This document shows, piece after piece, positions 16,069 to 23,883 of a stretch of 64,000 nucleotides of DNA (the stretch's first letter is position 1; each line of letters starts with the position of its first letter). Source of the DNA: JBCDJG01 sp038748065. GTDB lineage: Bacteria > Pseudomonadota > Gammaproteobacteria > Pseudomonadales > Halieaceae. The notes beneath the pieces were generated by a model. The model ran no database searches. It was not told the origin of the DNA and worked only from the letters and a program-made list of their open reading frames with translations. The stretch covers positions 1 to 64,000 of the forward strand of contig JBCDJG010000003.1 in NCBI GenBank assembly GCA_038748065.1. Reading direction: 5' to 3'. A program made the position numbers and the translations under genes.

Positions 16069-16554
16069 ATGCGCGAGACCTCGTTAAGGCATTCGCAACG
16101 GGGCGTTGCTCTTATCGTTGCCCTACTGTTCCTGCTAATCGTGACGATCATCAGCGTCAACGCGACTCGCAATAGCGCCATCAGTCTTCGTACGTCGGGA
16201 AACATGCAGGATGAACACAACTCCCTGCAGTCAGCTGAGGCGGCGATCTACGCAGCCTTGGCGCTTTCAACAACGAGTGACGACCCCTTTGGCCTGCAGC
16301 AGACGGTGAACCCCTTCAGCGGGGTAAGCAGTGATCCTCTGGCGAATGTAAAGGATGCTAATGCTGTCTCAGCCACTGTGCGACTGCGTGGTACAGACGA
16401 CGCCTGTCCGCGGCCGCGTTTTGATCGCGGGGGCTTCAGCGAGGGCACCTTCGCCTGCGATTACTATCAGGTTGATGCCACGCACGACCTCACTCGCCGC
16501 GCCCGGACACAGGTTTCTATGGGCGTGGTTAAAACCGTATTTGGGCCAGGATGA
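16069..16554 (+). CDS. pilX: PilX-type minor pilin, cluster 1
   Basis: A 161-residue PilX. The N-terminal GVALIVALLFLLIVTIISVN after QR is the PilX_N hydrophobic helix. As in many PilX/GspK-like tip subunits, position 5 of the mature protein is not Glu. The following ISLRTSGNMQDEHNSLQSAE is the family signature. It ends RTQVSMGVVKTVFGPG. It starts four bases behind pilW and overlaps pilY1 by four bases. Confidence 0.88.
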   Translation: MRETSLRHSQRGVALIVALLFLLIVTIISVNATRNSAISLRTSGNMQDEHNSLQSAEAAIYAALALSTTSDDPFGLQQTVNPFSGVSSDPLANVKDANAVSATVRLRGTDDACPRPRFDRGGFSEGTFACDYYQVDATHDLTRRARTQVSMGVVKTVFGPG

Positions 16555-19500
16555 TGAAACGCGCTGCTACGCTACTTTTACTGTCGATCTCCGTGGGCAC
16601 CTACGCTGACGATACAGAGATCTTTCGTACCACCGCCACCGTGACCGCAACCGAGCGGCCGAAAGTGCTGATTATTTTCGACGACTCCGGCTCGATGGAC
16701 ACAGAGGTAGCGGGACAGCGGCCTGCCTATGACGCATCGGGCACCTATGCCAGCGTACATGACTCAACGCGAACCTACTGGTCCACGGATGGCACGCCCC
16801 CGGCCTCGGATACCACGCAGTATGTTGATGCGAGCCAGAATCGATGTGCCGAGTCAGTTGGCCCGCTAAGTAACCAGGGGTTTTTCTTAAGTAGCGCACG
16901 TCGCTGGGTAGACTCCCGCGAGGATGAAATCTGCGAGTTGGTCTGTCCCGACGGATATCGCTTTGTTCTTTTCAATGACAGCCGGTGTGTCCGCCTGTTC
17001 AACCCTCTCGACCGAATTGATGCACAGAGCGTATGCGAGCCCGTGGCTGTGCCAGGCACTTGGGCGGCGCTAAGCGACAGCGTGAATACGCCTACACACC
17101 TGGAATGCCAGGCGGACGTGATAAACGCAAACAGCTCCAACGGCAGCAGCGTCGGCAGCGGCTACCCTAAGAACAACGTGGATAATGCGGACGCCTTCAG
17201 CGCCAGCACGCCAGACGCCTCGGATGTTGATTGGGGCACAGAATCCTATAGCTTCTACAGCGCGCACTACATGGACTGGTGGTACGACAGCAGCCTGGCT
17301 GTTAACCGTACGCGCATGGCCATTGCTCGTGAGGTGATTTCCGAACTGATCTCGGCCAATACCAGCGTGGATTTCGGCTTGGCCACGTTTAACAACAACA
17401 ATGACTCGAGCGAACACGGTGGGCGTATAGTTCAACGCATCATTGAGGATATGTCGGCGCAGGATCGCGCTAACGCCGTCGATATTGTGGAGAACCAGCT
17501 AGATGATGCCGGCTGGACGCCACTTTGTGAAACCACCTATGAAGTGTATCGATACCTCACCGGCGATACCGTGCTCTACGGCGACGATAAAAACAGCGAC
17601 GATGCGCCATCCAGGGACACTCAGGCAGAATCCGGGGGTAGCTATCTTTCTCCGACGTCTGATTGCTCCTATGTCTACGTCATCCTGATGACAGATGGCA
17701 CGCCCACACGGGATCTTGCGGCGAACAGCGCCATCGAAACGCTTACCGGCGAAACCTGCAGCAACTGGGACGATGGCGAAGACGGCATCGCGACGTCCAA
17801 AAATTGCTTGCCTCAGCTGGCCTATTATATGGCAACCAACGATCTGGATAACGACGCCAGCAATGGCAACCAGTTTGGCATCACTTACACCGTTGGCTTC
17901 CAAACTAGCCAGCCGCTGTTAAGTGAGACAGCCAGTCGCGGAAGTGGCGTCTATTACGAGGCTAATTCGGCGGACGAACTGGCAAACGCGTTCCAGGGCG
18001 CGATACTTAGCATCTTGTCGTCTGAGTCTACCTTCACATCCCCCGCGGTGGCAGTAAATACCTTCAACCGTACTCAGAGTCTCGATGACGTTTACTACAC
18101 GATGTTCAAGCCCAACGAACGCGTCGACTGGCGGGGCAACGTCAAGAAACTCCGGCTGGCCACTGCCAATGATGGTACGCGCTTTATAGCAGACAGCGGT
18201 GGTGTCGCCGCGATCGATCCAGCCACGGGCTATATAAAAGACAGCGCCAGCACGTATTGGAGCAGTAATGACGGCGGTGCGGTGGAAGAGGGTGGCGTTG
18301 GAGAACTGCTGGCGGCACGTGATCCCGCAACGCGATCGATCTTGACCAACACAGGCACAAATGGCGCCTTACAGGCGTTTACGAGCGCCAACATCATACC
18401 GAGCGCCTTTGGACTGACGACCAATGAAGAGCTCCATGCTGTGTTTGGTGTCAGTAACGCCGACGCGCTCACCACGGTGATCAACTATGGCCAAGGCTAC
18501 GGCATTAATGCCGATGGCAGCAGCACTGGATCGGCCAGGGATTGGGTGATGGGCGATGTTCTGCACAGCCAGCCGCTGGTGGTCAACTATGGCGCCCTGG
18601 GCTCTGCCACCAGCAGCGACCCCGATACCCGCATTGTTGTAGGTACCAACGGCGGCTTCGTGCATATGTTCGACAGCGCAGACGGCACTGAAGACTGGGC
18701 CTTCTTTCCCAAGGAACTCGCCCCGCTGCTTAACCGGCGCCGTATAGATGCGCTGTCTAATGATCACGCCTACGGCATGGATCTAACCCCGGTCCTTTAT
18801 AAGCTAGATGCCAATGGCGATGGCACTATCAAGGCAAGCGACGGCGATAAGGCCTATGTGTTTCTTGGTATGCGTCGCGGCGGGCGGTACCTGTACGCAT
18901 TGGATGTCACCACGCCAGGGACGCCTACTTTCCTGTGGATGAAATCACCCGCCGATGCGGGCATGAGTGAGCTGGCCTATACCTTCTCACAGCCACTGGT
19001 CACGCTGATTCCGGGGTACAACGATAACAGCGGCGTGCCCAAACCGGTGGTGATTGTCGGCGCAGGCTACGACCTCGCTAAGGATGGGACGGGCGTGGCA
19101 GTGGCGGACAGCATGGGTCGCGGCCTGTTTGTGCTTGATGCGGTCACGGGCGCCTTGGTACGCAGCGTGACGCCTGCGGCGGCGAGCCTGACCAATCTAC
19201 AGGGTACTGGCCTGATTCACTCAGTAGCCGGCGAAGTGGCCAGTCTAGACAGCAACGGGGATGGCCTGACCGACCGTCTCTATTTCGCGGACACTGGAGG
19301 CAACGTTTGGCGCGTTGACTTGGGATTTGAGTTGCCGACTAGCCTGTCTACAGAAACCTGGTACCTCACACAGCTGGCGGATCTCAGCGGCGGCCTGGCG
19401 GCCACTGATCGACGCTTTTTCAACAAGCCCGACATTGTGCGCATCAGGGTAGAAGGCGCGGCGGTGGACGCGGTGTTGCTCGGCAGCGGTGATCGCACCA

Positions 19501-20135
19501 ACCCAATCGCAACGGACGTTGCCAATAACTTCTATGTGCTGCGTGACGTGCAAACACAGATTTACACAAGCGCGGCCCCAAGCAGTGCAGAGTGTAACGA
19601 TAGTACGGCACTTACGCGGGACTTTCGCTGCGCCCTGCCGATCACAGAGTCGTCCCTGTTTGACTTGACCAGCGATGTCTTGAACACGGGGACCGAAGCT
19701 GAACAGACCGTGGCGCGCGCCGCGCTCAACAGTGCATTGGGCACCAAGCTGTCGCTTGCGGGGGCCGGCGAGAAAAGCCTGTCGGACTCCATCACACTGG
19801 ACGGCACTGTTCTGTTTAGCACCTTCACGCCCGCCAGCGATGCCTCGATAACCAGTAGCAACAGCTGCGAGGCGACATCTGGCGACGGCAAGCTGTATTT
19901 TATGGACCTCTATAACGGCGCGGTCGAGACTGTGGTGCTGGGCCCGATCATACCGGGTACGCCACCCGTGCACGGTAACAGTGTCAAAGAACTTAGCATC
20001 GTGACCACTCCAGGCAAACCACCGTCCAGCGGTGGAGATAGTGCCGGCGCGCCTCCCTGCGCCGATGGCGTTTGCGATCTGCAGAAGCGGATTCCTTCGC
20101 CCTACGGCAACTACTGGTACCGCGGGGAGTATTAA
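16551..20135 (+). CDS. pilY1: PilY1-like pilus tip adhesin, cluster 1
   Basis: A 1194-residue secreted protein with a signal peptide ending near SVGTYA. A von Willebrand A-like region follows, with a metal-site motif IIFDDSGSMD at about 44-53 and MTDGTPTRD further on. The C-terminal half is the PilY1 beta-propeller (PilC/PilY family), preceded by STFTSPAVAVNTFNRTQS. Two likely calcium loops are DANGDGTIKASDGD and DSNGDGLTDRLYFAD; the second is in the position of the known PilY1 calcium loop. PilY1 family proteins sit at the pilus tip and control retraction, adhesion and surface sensing. Its start overlaps pilX, and the prepilin gene pilE follows directly. Confidence 0.92.
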   Translation: MMKRAATLLLLSISVGTYADDTEIFRTTATVTATERPKVLIIFDDSGSMDTEVAGQRPAYDASGTYASVHDSTRTYWSTDGTPPASDTTQYVDASQNRCAESVGPLSNQGFFLSSARRWVDSREDEICELVCPDGYRFVLFNDSRCVRLFNPLDRIDAQSVCEPVAVPGTWAALSDSVNTPTHLECQADVINANSSNGSSVGSGYPKNNVDNADAFSASTPDASDVDWGTESYSFYSAHYMDWWYDSSLAVNRTRMAIAREVISELISANTSVDFGLATFNNNNDSSEHGGRIVQRIIEDMSAQDRANAVDIVENQLDDAGWTPLCETTYEVYRYLTGDTVLYGDDKNSDDAPSRDTQAESGGSYLSPTSDCSYVYVILMTDGTPTRDLAANSAIETLTGETCSNWDDGEDGIATSKNCLPQLAYYMATNDLDNDASNGNQFGITYTVGFQTSQPLLSETASRGSGVYYEANSADELANAFQGAILSILSSESTFTSPAVAVNTFNRTQSLDDVYYTMFKPNERVDWRGNVKKLRLATANDGTRFIADSGGVAAIDPATGYIKDSASTYWSSNDGGAVEEGGVGELLAARDPATRSILTNTGTNGALQAFTSANIIPSAFGLTTNEELHAVFGVSNADALTTVINYGQGYGINADGSSTGSARDWVMGDVLHSQPLVVNYGALGSATSSDPDTRIVVGTNGGFVHMFDSADGTEDWAFFPKELAPLLNRRRIDALSNDHAYGMDLTPVLYKLDANGDGTIKASDGDKAYVFLGMRRGGRYLYALDVTTPGTPTFLWMKSPADAGMSELAYTFSQPLVTLIPGYNDNSGVPKPVVIVGAGYDLAKDGTGVAVADSMGRGLFVLDAVTGALVRSVTPAAASLTNLQGTGLIHSVAGEVASLDSNGDGLTDRLYFADTGGNVWRVDLGFELPTSLSTETWYLTQLADLSGGLAATDRRFFNKPDIVRIRVEGAAVDAVLLGSGDRTNPIATDVANNFYVLRDVQTQIYTSAAPSSAECNDSTALTRDFRCALPITESSLFDLTSDVLNTGTEAEQTVARAALNSALGTKLSLAGAGEKSLSDSITLDGTVLFSTFTPASDASITSSNSCEATSGDGKLYFMDLYNGAVETVVLGPIIPGTPPVHGNSVKELSIVTTPGKPPSSGGDSAGAPPCADGVCDLQKRIPSPYGNYWYRGEY

Positions 20136-20136
20136 G

Positions 20137-20556
20137 GTGCGTAACGGCAGGGGCTATACGCTGATTGAAGTCATGATTGTGATCGTTATCGTCGGCCTTC
20201 TGGCCGCCGTTGCGCTCCCAGCCTATCAGGACTCGCTGCAAAAGGGCCGACGGGCCGACGGTATGGCGATCCTGCATGATGCTGCGAATCGACAGGAGCG
20301 CCACCTGCTGGATCGATCCGTCTATACGTCGTTGCCTGCAGACCTGGGTTTCGATTCGCCCTATACCTCGGAAGAGGGCTACTACACGCTGAGCATGGCT
20401 GCCTGTGATGGCGGTTCAATCGCGTATTGCTACAAGCTGACGGCGGTGCCCGTATCGGGCAAACCACAGCAGTCGGATTCGCGCTGTGGCAGCCTTATTC
20501 TCACCTCGGACGGCAACACAACAGCCAGCGGTACACTGGGCGCAGCGTGCTGGTAA
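20137..20556 (+). CDS. pilE: PilE-type minor pilin, cluster 1
   Basis: A 139-residue PilE-like pilin. I chose the GTG at 20137, right after the pilY1 stop and behind GGGGAG. It gives the leader MRNGRG and mature YTLIEVMIVIVIVGLLAAVA with Glu5. The first mature residue is Tyr rather than the usual Phe. The motif YQDSLQKGRRADGMAILHDA and the C-terminal disulfide-type pair CGSLILTSDG...AACW match PilE minor pilins that cluster with pilY1. A longer frame starting at 20032 would overlap pilY1 and is unlikely. Confidence 0.88.
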   Translation: MRNGRGYTLIEVMIVIVIVGLLAAVALPAYQDSLQKGRRADGMAILHDAANRQERHLLDRSVYTSLPADLGFDSPYTSEEGYYTLSMAACDGGSIAYCYKLTAVPVSGKPQQSDSRCGSLILTSDGNTTASGTLGAACW

Positions 20557-20571
20557 CTGCGGAGTAGAGTT

Positions 20572-20883
20572 ATGCTTAGGTATTTACATGCGGTGCTTTG
20601 GGTGATGTTAGTTGTATCATTTCCAGCGGCCGCCGGTGGCCCAGCGTCTATGCCGCAACGGCATTTTGCCTGCCAGGTCGATACGGTATCTGGAATCGCT
20701 GGCCTTGTACTGATTCAGGCGGACGACCGTGAAGAAGCGGAAAATGCAGCGCTAAAGGCCGAAGCGCATACGCTGGCGGGTACCAAAAGCCAGGCTCGAG
20801 CACTCATGGAGTGTATTGAGCAGCGCGGTGAGCGGTTCCGCGACTCTTATTTTGACCGGTTTTACCGAGAATTTCCTCGCTAA
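20572..20883 (+). CDS. small secreted two-cysteine protein, copy 1
   Basis: A 103-residue protein of unknown function. A signal peptide covers about residues 1-21 (ends FPAAA). The rest has two cysteines in ACQVDTVSG and LMECIEQ, about 48 residues apart, and ends in PR. It closes pilin operon 1, 15 bases behind pilE. A clear homologue sits at the same place in operon 2 (27967-28266), sharing ACQV, EEA, ECIE and a C-terminal RF...F...PR pattern. I do not recognise a named family. The position and duplication argue for a periplasmic accessory role in pilin folding or tip assembly. Confidence 0.75.
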   Translation: MLRYLHAVLWVMLVVSFPAAAGGPASMPQRHFACQVDTVSGIAGLVLIQADDREEAENAALKAEAHTLAGTKSQARALMECIEQRGERFRDSYFDRFYREFPR

Positions 20884-21203
20884 CCTTGTTAACCATAAGG
20901 CCTGTCTTATCAGGTGGTTCTTGTACCGGCTGACCCGATTACCGTCGCTATAGCCCGGTTAGTGCCCCGCCCGATGCTATAGACCTGTCAAGCGCTTTTT
21001 CCAAAACCTCGCCTTTTCCTCACTTTTCTGCACTTTTCTCCACTTAGTTCTTGAAGCAGTTTGAAGGACACTGCTAGCTTGTATGGCAGATCGGAGCGGC
21101 GGTTTTATAAAACTGGTTGCGTGCCTTGGCACACCATTCCGACACGCGCTACGATCTGCGCCTATTTGTGAGCGGGACGGTGTTTTTTGCAGGAGGACGG
21201 AGA
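20884..21203. other. 320-base gene-free gap between pilin operons 1 and 2
   Basis: No gene is supported here. At 20891-20919 an AACCA / TGGTT pair encloses CCTG / CAGG, a weak hairpin without a T-run. TGCTATAGA at 20975-20983 is an extended -10 element without a good -35. A pyrimidine-rich set of ten-base repeats lies at 21011-21050 (listed separately). A frame running through 21117-21203 into fimT is probably not translated, since a strong ribosome site (AGGAGG) precedes the ATG at 21204. Confidence 0.5.
21011..21050 (+). repeat. four ten-base phased T-tract repeats
   Basis: The units GCCTTTTCCT, CACTTTTCTG, CACTTTTCTC and CACTTAGTTC follow each other without spacing, so T-tracts recur once per helical turn. 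Such phasing is known to bend DNA. The block lies about 155-190 bases upstream of fimT of operon 2, and could be an architectural part of its promoter or a tandem regulator-binding array. Confidence 0.45.
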
Positions 21204-21788
21204 ATGAGGAGACATTGCAAGACCGGACAATCATCGAGCCGTGGTTTCACGATTATAGAAGTGGTAACCACGGTCAGTGTTCTATCCGTTTTGCTCGCGC
21301 TAGGTGCTCCGGCCTTCAGTGACATGATTAGCGGCAATCGCATGCTGAGTGAAGCCTACAGCTTACGAGGCACGCTGGACGGCGCACGCAGTGAAGCGCT
21401 CACTCGTGGCAGTTTTGTCACCGTTTGCAGGTCGTCCAATGGCACGTCTTGCTCCGGCAACTGGAGCAGCGGTTTTATCGCTTTCGTCGACGTCAATGGC
21501 GACTCGGTAGTAGATGGTGGTGACGAGATCATTGCCGCTCACGAGCCTGAGTTCAACGGACTCGTAGTGCTGTTCAGTAACGCGCAGAACCGAGTCCGCT
21601 TCGACAGTCGAGGCAATGCGCTCGGGTTTGACGGAACCTTCACCTTCTGCGACGACCGCGGTGATAGCGCGGCGCTTGGCGTTACGATCGCATCTGTGGG
21701 CACCGTTGCGGCGGCCGTAGATACAGATGCCCCGGCCGATAACATTAGGGATGACCTCAGTGGTAGCAATCTCAGTTGCAGCGCCTGA
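21204..21788 (+). CDS. FimT/FimU-type minor pilin, cluster 2
   Basis: A 194-residue GspH-like pilin. The leader ends SSSRG, then FTIIEVVTTVSVLSVLLALG with Glu5. It resembles the cluster 1 copy: SLRGTLDGARSEALTRGSFV matches IRATLNSARSEAMSRR, and both have CDDRG near the end. The loop FVDVNGDSVVDGGDE is a weaker version of the calcium-type loop. The start is the ATG at 21204 behind AGGAGGACGGAG; longer frames upstream are unlikely. It is the first gene of operon 2. Confidence 0.88.
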   Translation: MRRHCKTGQSSSRGFTIIEVVTTVSVLSVLLALGAPAFSDMISGNRMLSEAYSLRGTLDGARSEALTRGSFVTVCRSSNGTSCSGNWSSGFIAFVDVNGDSVVDGGDEIIAAHEPEFNGLVVLFSNAQNRVRFDSRGNALGFDGTFTFCDDRGDSAALGVTIASVGTVAAAVDTDAPADNIRDDLSGSNLSCSA

Positions 21789-22383
21789 GCGCACCGCGCT
21801 TACCGGACACGAAGGCTTCACCTTAATCGAAGCCCTCGTGGCCTTCGCCGTGCTGGCGATAGGTGTTACCGGCATCATTGGTTTGCTGGTGCTTTCCAAG
21901 GCGTCGCAGCATCAGTCCCTGCAGCGTTCGACGGCGGTCACGCTGGCGGATTCAATAGTGGAGCGCATTCGCAGCAACCCTGCCGGTCTGGCCAGCTATA
22001 ACCTCGGCAACTCGACGCTGGGTGGCGGTTCTATCAGCAACGAGCCCAGCCCCAACTGCTCAAGTGGCGTGTGTACGCCAACCCAGCTTGCCAGCCATGA
22101 CCTCTGGGCCTGGGAACAAGCGCTCGATGGCGCCAGTGTGAAGGCTGGCAGCGACAACACCGCTGGCCTAATCGAGCCGCGCGGATGCATCACCTTCAGC
22201 GCACTGGGTGGTTATAGTCGCAGCGGCGAACTGAATGTCACGATTCAATGGCGCGGGCTCAGTGAAACCTCGGATGCCGTGCAAAGCGGGGAAGCAACCT
22301 GTGGCGGAAGCAGCGCTGGCACGGATGATTTCCGCAGGCAGGTGGTGGTCAACACGCTGATTGTTGATGAGACGGAGCTTTAG
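21760..22383 (+). CDS. pilV: PilV-type minor pilin, cluster 2
   Basis: A 207-residue PilV. The mature part begins FTLIEALVAFAVLAIGVTGI with Glu5. The conserved CTPTQLASHDLWAWEQAL and the end RRQVVVNTLIVDETEL parallel cluster 1. The start is uncertain: the GTG at 21760 has AGGG nine bases upstream, while an ATG at 21751 lies directly against that site. Both overlap the end of fimT, so translation is coupled. The leader is longer than in cluster 1 (about 19 residues). Confidence 0.87.
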   Translation: MVAISVAAPERTALTGHEGFTLIEALVAFAVLAIGVTGIIGLLVLSKASQHQSLQRSTAVTLADSIVERIRSNPAGLASYNLGNSTLGGGSISNEPSPNCSSGVCTPTQLASHDLWAWEQALDGASVKAGSDNTAGLIEPRGCITFSALGGYSRSGELNVTIQWRGLSETSDAVQSGEATCGGSSAGTDDFRRQVVVNTLIVDETEL

Positions 22384-23391
22384 ATGGGTCGTCAGAGACG
22401 CACAAAGCAGATGGGTTTTTCACTCGTTGAACTCATGGTCAGCGTAGTGCTGGGTGGCATGATGATGGCGGCCGCAAGCGCCCTGTATCTGGCATCAAAG
22501 AACTCTTACCAGGAAGTGGAGGAGTTTACTTCGCTGACTGAAAATACGCGTTTCGCGGAGCGGCTGGTAACCGATGCTCTTAGGCACGCGGGTTTTTTCG
22601 GTGAGGTGTCCGCTAACAAAGTGACTCTCGATGGCAGCCTTGGCACGGTGTCGGGCGATTGCACCGGGGCTGCTGCTGCCTGGGACGTAAATAACTACGT
22701 GACTGCAACGACTGCTAGCAGCAGCGGTGCTGCATTCGGCTGCATCACCGATGCAGTGCCAGGCACTGACGTCCTGGTGGTCAAGCGAGTCAGGCCACAG
22801 CCGCTAACGGATGGCCCAGGCGACGGCAGCAGCCCCAATGGCACGATCGACACACCGTCCACCATTGACGCCACGCGGCCCTACATTTTGACTAACAACG
22901 TACTGGGCCTGCTGTTTGATGCTGGCGGTGGCACGCCGACGGTCACCGTTGGCGGCGACGTGCCTGGTGGCTCTGCCTGGGAATACCAGTTTGAAGCCTA
23001 CTACGTACGCAACACCGATATACCCAGTCTGTCGCGCAAGGTGCTGATACGCAGTGGTTCTGCGCAAACCATTACCACCGAGGACCTGGTGCAGGGTGTC
23101 GAGCGCCTGACCCTGAGCCTGGGCTACGACAGCGATGGCGACGACGAGGTAGATACCTTTGGCAGTGTGTCGTCTGTGGCCGGTAACTGGGATCGCGTGT
23201 ACTCCGTCGGTGTTTTCCTGCTGGTGCGAGGCGCTGTGCCCGACCCGCAGTATGTAGACGGCAAGACCTACCGCATCGCCAATAGCACGTTCACGCCCGA
23301 CTCGAGCGTGCAGAGCTACCGTCGCTTGCTGACCCAGGCGCGTGTGGCCTTACGAAATCCGAAACTGATAATCCGAGGACAGGCGGGATGA
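22384..23391 (+). CDS. pilW: PilW-type minor pilin, cluster 2
   Basis: A 335-residue PilW with leader MGRQRRTKQMG and mature FSLVELMVSVVLGGMMMAAA, Glu5. The markers LTENTRFAERLVTDALRHAG and the C-terminal RNPKLIIRG match cluster 1, as does CITDAVPGTDVLVVKRVRPQ in the middle. A calcium-loop-like DSDGDDEVDTFG is at about residue 249. The ATG directly follows the pilV stop with no spacer. Confidence 0.9.
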   Translation: MGRQRRTKQMGFSLVELMVSVVLGGMMMAAASALYLASKNSYQEVEEFTSLTENTRFAERLVTDALRHAGFFGEVSANKVTLDGSLGTVSGDCTGAAAAWDVNNYVTATTASSSGAAFGCITDAVPGTDVLVVKRVRPQPLTDGPGDGSSPNGTIDTPSTIDATRPYILTNNVLGLLFDAGGGTPTVTVGGDVPGGSAWEYQFEAYYVRNTDIPSLSRKVLIRSGSAQTITTEDLVQGVERLTLSLGYDSDGDDEVDTFGSVSSVAGNWDRVYSVGVFLLVRGAVPDPQYVDGKTYRIANSTFTPDSSVQSYRRLLTQARVALRNPKLIIRGQAG

Positions 23392-23882
23392 AAATAGCCT
23401 CTGCAGTTCAGAAGCAGGCGGGCGTAGCGCTTGTCGTCACACTCCTGTTCTTATTGGTTCTCAGCCTCCTGTCGATCGTAGCAGCGCGCAACAGTGCGAT
23501 TGGCTTGCGTATTTCCGGCAATATGCAGGACGCGTTTTCCTCGTTTCAGTCGGCTGAAGCGGGCGCGCTCGGCGTGCTTCTGCTGACAGATACCGCCGCA
23601 GATCCCTTTAATGGCAGCGATACACTGACGCCTTTCGCCAGCTTCAGCTCGTCTGGTACACACCCGCTGCGCAATTTGAACGACTCTTCGTCCTCCGTCG
23701 ATGTCGACGTGTTCTTCAGGAACGCCGGCCTCGCCTGTCCGAGGAGCAGTGCACCTTCGACCCTTGGCTTGCTGGAGTGCGACTACTACCGCGTGGAGTC
23801 GGAGCATGCGGTGGCACAGAAAGCGCGCAGTAAGGTGAACATGGGTGTGGTAAAGACCGTGATAGGTAGCGGGGTACGCTGA
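23388..23882 (+). CDS. pilX: PilX-type minor pilin, cluster 2
   Basis: A 164-residue PilX with the helix GVALVVTLLFLLVLSLLSIV behind KQA, lacking Glu at mature position 5. The signature IGLRISGNMQDAFSSFQSAE and the end SKVNMGVVKTVIGSG match the cluster 1 copy closely. The start overlaps the pilW stop by four bases; pilY1 follows after one base. Confidence 0.88.
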   Translation: MKIASAVQKQAGVALVVTLLFLLVLSLLSIVAARNSAIGLRISGNMQDAFSSFQSAEAGALGVLLLTDTAADPFNGSDTLTPFASFSSSGTHPLRNLNDSSSSVDVDVFFRNAGLACPRSSAPSTLGLLECDYYRVESEHAVAQKARSKVNMGVVKTVIGSGVR

Positions 23883-23883
23883 G

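Noticed and set aside
21120..21140. A possible sigma54 -24 element (TTGGCAC) ahead of pilin operon 2
   Set aside because: The matching -12 GC does not occur at the required spacing (the sequence reads TTCCG), so the promoter is not supported.
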